36,185 nt of DNA from Elusimicrobiaceae bacterium (GTDB taxonomy: Bacteria; Elusimicrobiota; Elusimicrobia; Elusimicrobiales; Elusimicrobiaceae): assembly GCA_028700325.1 (NCBI GenBank), contig JAQVSV010000015.1, positions 1 through 36,185 of the forward strand. Reading direction: 5' to 3'. Below are positions 35,107-36,185 of this stretch, piece by piece. The first letter of the stretch is position 1, and every line of letters begins with the position of its first letter. A model generated the notes under the pieces. The model was not told the origin of the DNA, ran no database searches, and saw only the letters and a program-made list of their open reading frames with translations. The translations under genes and the position numbers were made by a program.

Positions 35107-35687
35107 TACGGGTAAACTTGATTCCGCAGCAGTACCTGCTCAAGCAGAAACAGCGCACCCAGCTCATCCGTGCGGCGGGCGTGGCGCTGCTGCTTGTGGT
35201 GGGCGTGATCAGCCTCACGTTCATGCATATCAACCGGGCGTACTCTTCGGAGGATCTGCTGCGCCAGAAGGAAAAAACTCTGGCGGAACTGCAGGTTAAA
35301 GTCGCCAAAGTCAAGGAACTGGAGCAGACGCGGGATCTTGTGAAAGCGCATCTTGGCGCGCTTGAAGGGCTGATGCTGGAGCGGACCGCTTATATGGATT
35401 TCATGGCGCAGCTGGCGCGCACGATGCCGGACCCGCTGTGGTTTGAATCGGTGGTGACAAACGCTGCGGCGGGCCGCAGTTCCTGCTGCGGCGCTTTTGA
35501 TTTTACGGTTTCCGCGGCGTCCCGCAGCGGCGACGGCGCGGCGCAGTGGCTGCGCAATATGGACGGGATGAAAGGCGTCGCCAATGTCGAGATAAGCGGG
35601 ATCAACGTGACCAAGGAAGAGGATACCGGCCGGGAAACCTTCAAATTCAGCGTGCGCGGCGCGTATTCCGTGGAAGGGGGCCGGTAA
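35103..35687 (+). CDS. pilN: Type IV pilus assembly protein PilN
   Basis: A 194-residue inner-membrane protein. The N-terminal motif IRVNLIPQQYL is the conserved PilN peptide that binds the PilM groove. One membrane segment spans about 21-41 (LIRAAGVALLLVVGVISLTFM), then a coiled coil (SSEDLLRQKEKTLAELQVKVAKVKELEQ) leads to a ferredoxin-like C-terminal domain. The start at 35103 shares bases with the pilM stop; an in-frame longer ORF begins far inside pilM and is not used. It shares its last base with the start of pilO. A pair of cysteines, about residue 127, is unusual for the family. Confidence 0.93.
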   Translation: MIRVNLIPQQYLLKQKQRTQLIRAAGVALLLVVGVISLTFMHINRAYSSEDLLRQKEKTLAELQVKVAKVKELEQTRDLVKAHLGALEGLMLERTAYMDFMAQLARTMPDPLWFESVVTNAAAGRSSCCGAFDFTVSAASRSGDGAAQWLRNMDGMKGVANVEISGINVTKEEDTGRETFKFSVRGAYSVEGGR

Positions 35688-36185
35688 TGGCTGAACCGCA
35701 AACCCAGGCTAAAAAAGCCGAATCCGAACTGATAAAAACCGTCGTGGCGGTGATTTTATTCACCGGCGTATGCGGTTTTTTGTATTTCCGGTATGTGTGG
35801 AAACCGTTTTCGGTGCGGATAGAGGCCGCCGAAACGAAAATTTCGCAGGTGGATTCCGATATCGCGCTCGCGCACGGCACGGCCAAGCGGCTGGACAAAA
35901 TCACCGAGGAAATCGCCAAACTCAAAGTTCAGCAGGAGGCGGCCGAGAAGCGGCTGCCGCGCAGCAAGGACATTCCCGGCCTGATCAAGTCGGTGGTGGA
36001 GGATTCGCGCCGGCACAAGGTGTTTTTAAGCGTTATCGCTCCGGGCCCGAGCGTGAACAAGGCTTATTATACCGAAACCAATTACGAGTTGCGCGGCTCC
36101 GCCGCTTACCGGGATCTCGGGCATTTCCTGAACGCGATTTCCGGGTCCATGAGAATTTTCAACGTCAAGAATCTTTCTGTAAACA
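35687..36185 (+). CDS. pilO: Type IV pilus assembly protein PilO (3' end outside window)
   Basis: My translation gives 166 residues before the window ends. A cytoplasmic stub (MAEPQTQAKKAESEL), a membrane segment at about 17-36 (KTVVAVILFTGVCGFLYF), a coiled coil at about 45-100 (VRIEAAETKISQVDSD.. KRLDKITEEIAKLKVQQ) and PGLIKSVVEDSRRHKVFL begin the ferredoxin-like periplasmic domain. This is the standard PilO layout, and it follows pilN with an ATG that overlaps its stop. It should form the PilN-PilO heterodimer connecting PilM to the secretin via PilP. A stop was not reached. Confidence 0.9.
   Translation, partial: MAEPQTQAKKAESELIKTVVAVILFTGVCGFLYFRYVWKPFSVRIEAAETKISQVDSDIALAHGTAKRLDKITEEIAKLKVQQEAAEKRLPRSKDIPGLIKSVVEDSRRHKVFLSVIAPGPSVNKAYYTETNYELRGSAAYRDLGHFLNAISGSMRIFNVKNLSVN

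Overview
The window is a GC-rich (by eye) bacterial chromosomal segment that starts at a replication-origin gene cluster and runs into a type IV pilus operon. The gene content points to a diderm bacterium: PilM/N/O, a putative lipoprotein, an ECF sigma/anti-sigma pair with a probable periplasmic partner, and two DPM1-like glycosyltransferases. The combination of HprK, RapZ, a complete mannose-family PTS, a GH57 enzyme, pyruvoyl arginine decarboxylase and PilMNO made me think of Elusimicrobiota. That is an inference without any rRNA in the window and should be held loosely.

Layout. (1) 1-3213, minus strand: dnaA, dnaN, a DciA-like DUF721 gene and the 5' end of gyrB. Consensus DnaA boxes lie at the dnaA start and in the dnaA-dnaN gap, so this is probably at or near oriC. 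(2) 3649-14370, plus strand: one long, tightly packed run of hpf, hprK, rapZ, EIIA, EIIB, a GH57 enzyme, EIIC, EIID, HPr, ptsI and lepA. It merges the regulatory PTS neighbourhood known from Proteobacteria with a mannose-type permease and an alpha-glucan enzyme. (3) 14609-19904, plus: lepB, an NfeD-type membrane protease, then parA-parB preceded by two 16-bp parS-like sites, then an unrecognised secreted protein that ends at a strong terminator. (4) 19981-21172: about 1.2 kb without a convincing gene. It holds interleaved inverted repeats and a decayed array of five repeats spaced about 64-66 bp, with CRISPR-like geometry. (5) 21173-22584, minus: two GT2 glycosyltransferases, divergent from (6) a 698-residue protein with a degenerate receiver domain and a very long Pro/Ala/Glu-rich tail. 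(7) 25097-27415, minus: tatD, pyruvoyl-dependent arginine decarboxylase and agmatinase (arginine to putrescine), with a promoter that predicts a leaderless transcript. (8) 27480-29577, plus: rlmN, a HicA-like orphan, a lipoprotein-like gene and a small CxxC/coiled-coil gene. (9) 29671-31608, plus: ECF sigma, zinc-binding anti-sigma and a secreted helical protein. (10) 31708-33734, minus: tandem ACT protein, YbgC-like thioesterase, YjbQ and a metallo-beta-lactamase-fold hydrolase. (11) 33844-36185, plus: pilM, pilN and pilO, the last cut by the window edge.

How the genes fit together. HprK would phosphorylate HPr Ser46 (conserved here) and EI would phosphorylate HPr His15 (conserved). The phosphate could pass to EIIA His9 and EIIB His14 and drive uptake through EIIC/EIID, while the GH57 enzyme handles alpha-glucans. 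The origin-proximal dnaA cluster and parABS serve replication and segregation. No rRNA, tRNA, insertion sequence or prophage was recognised.
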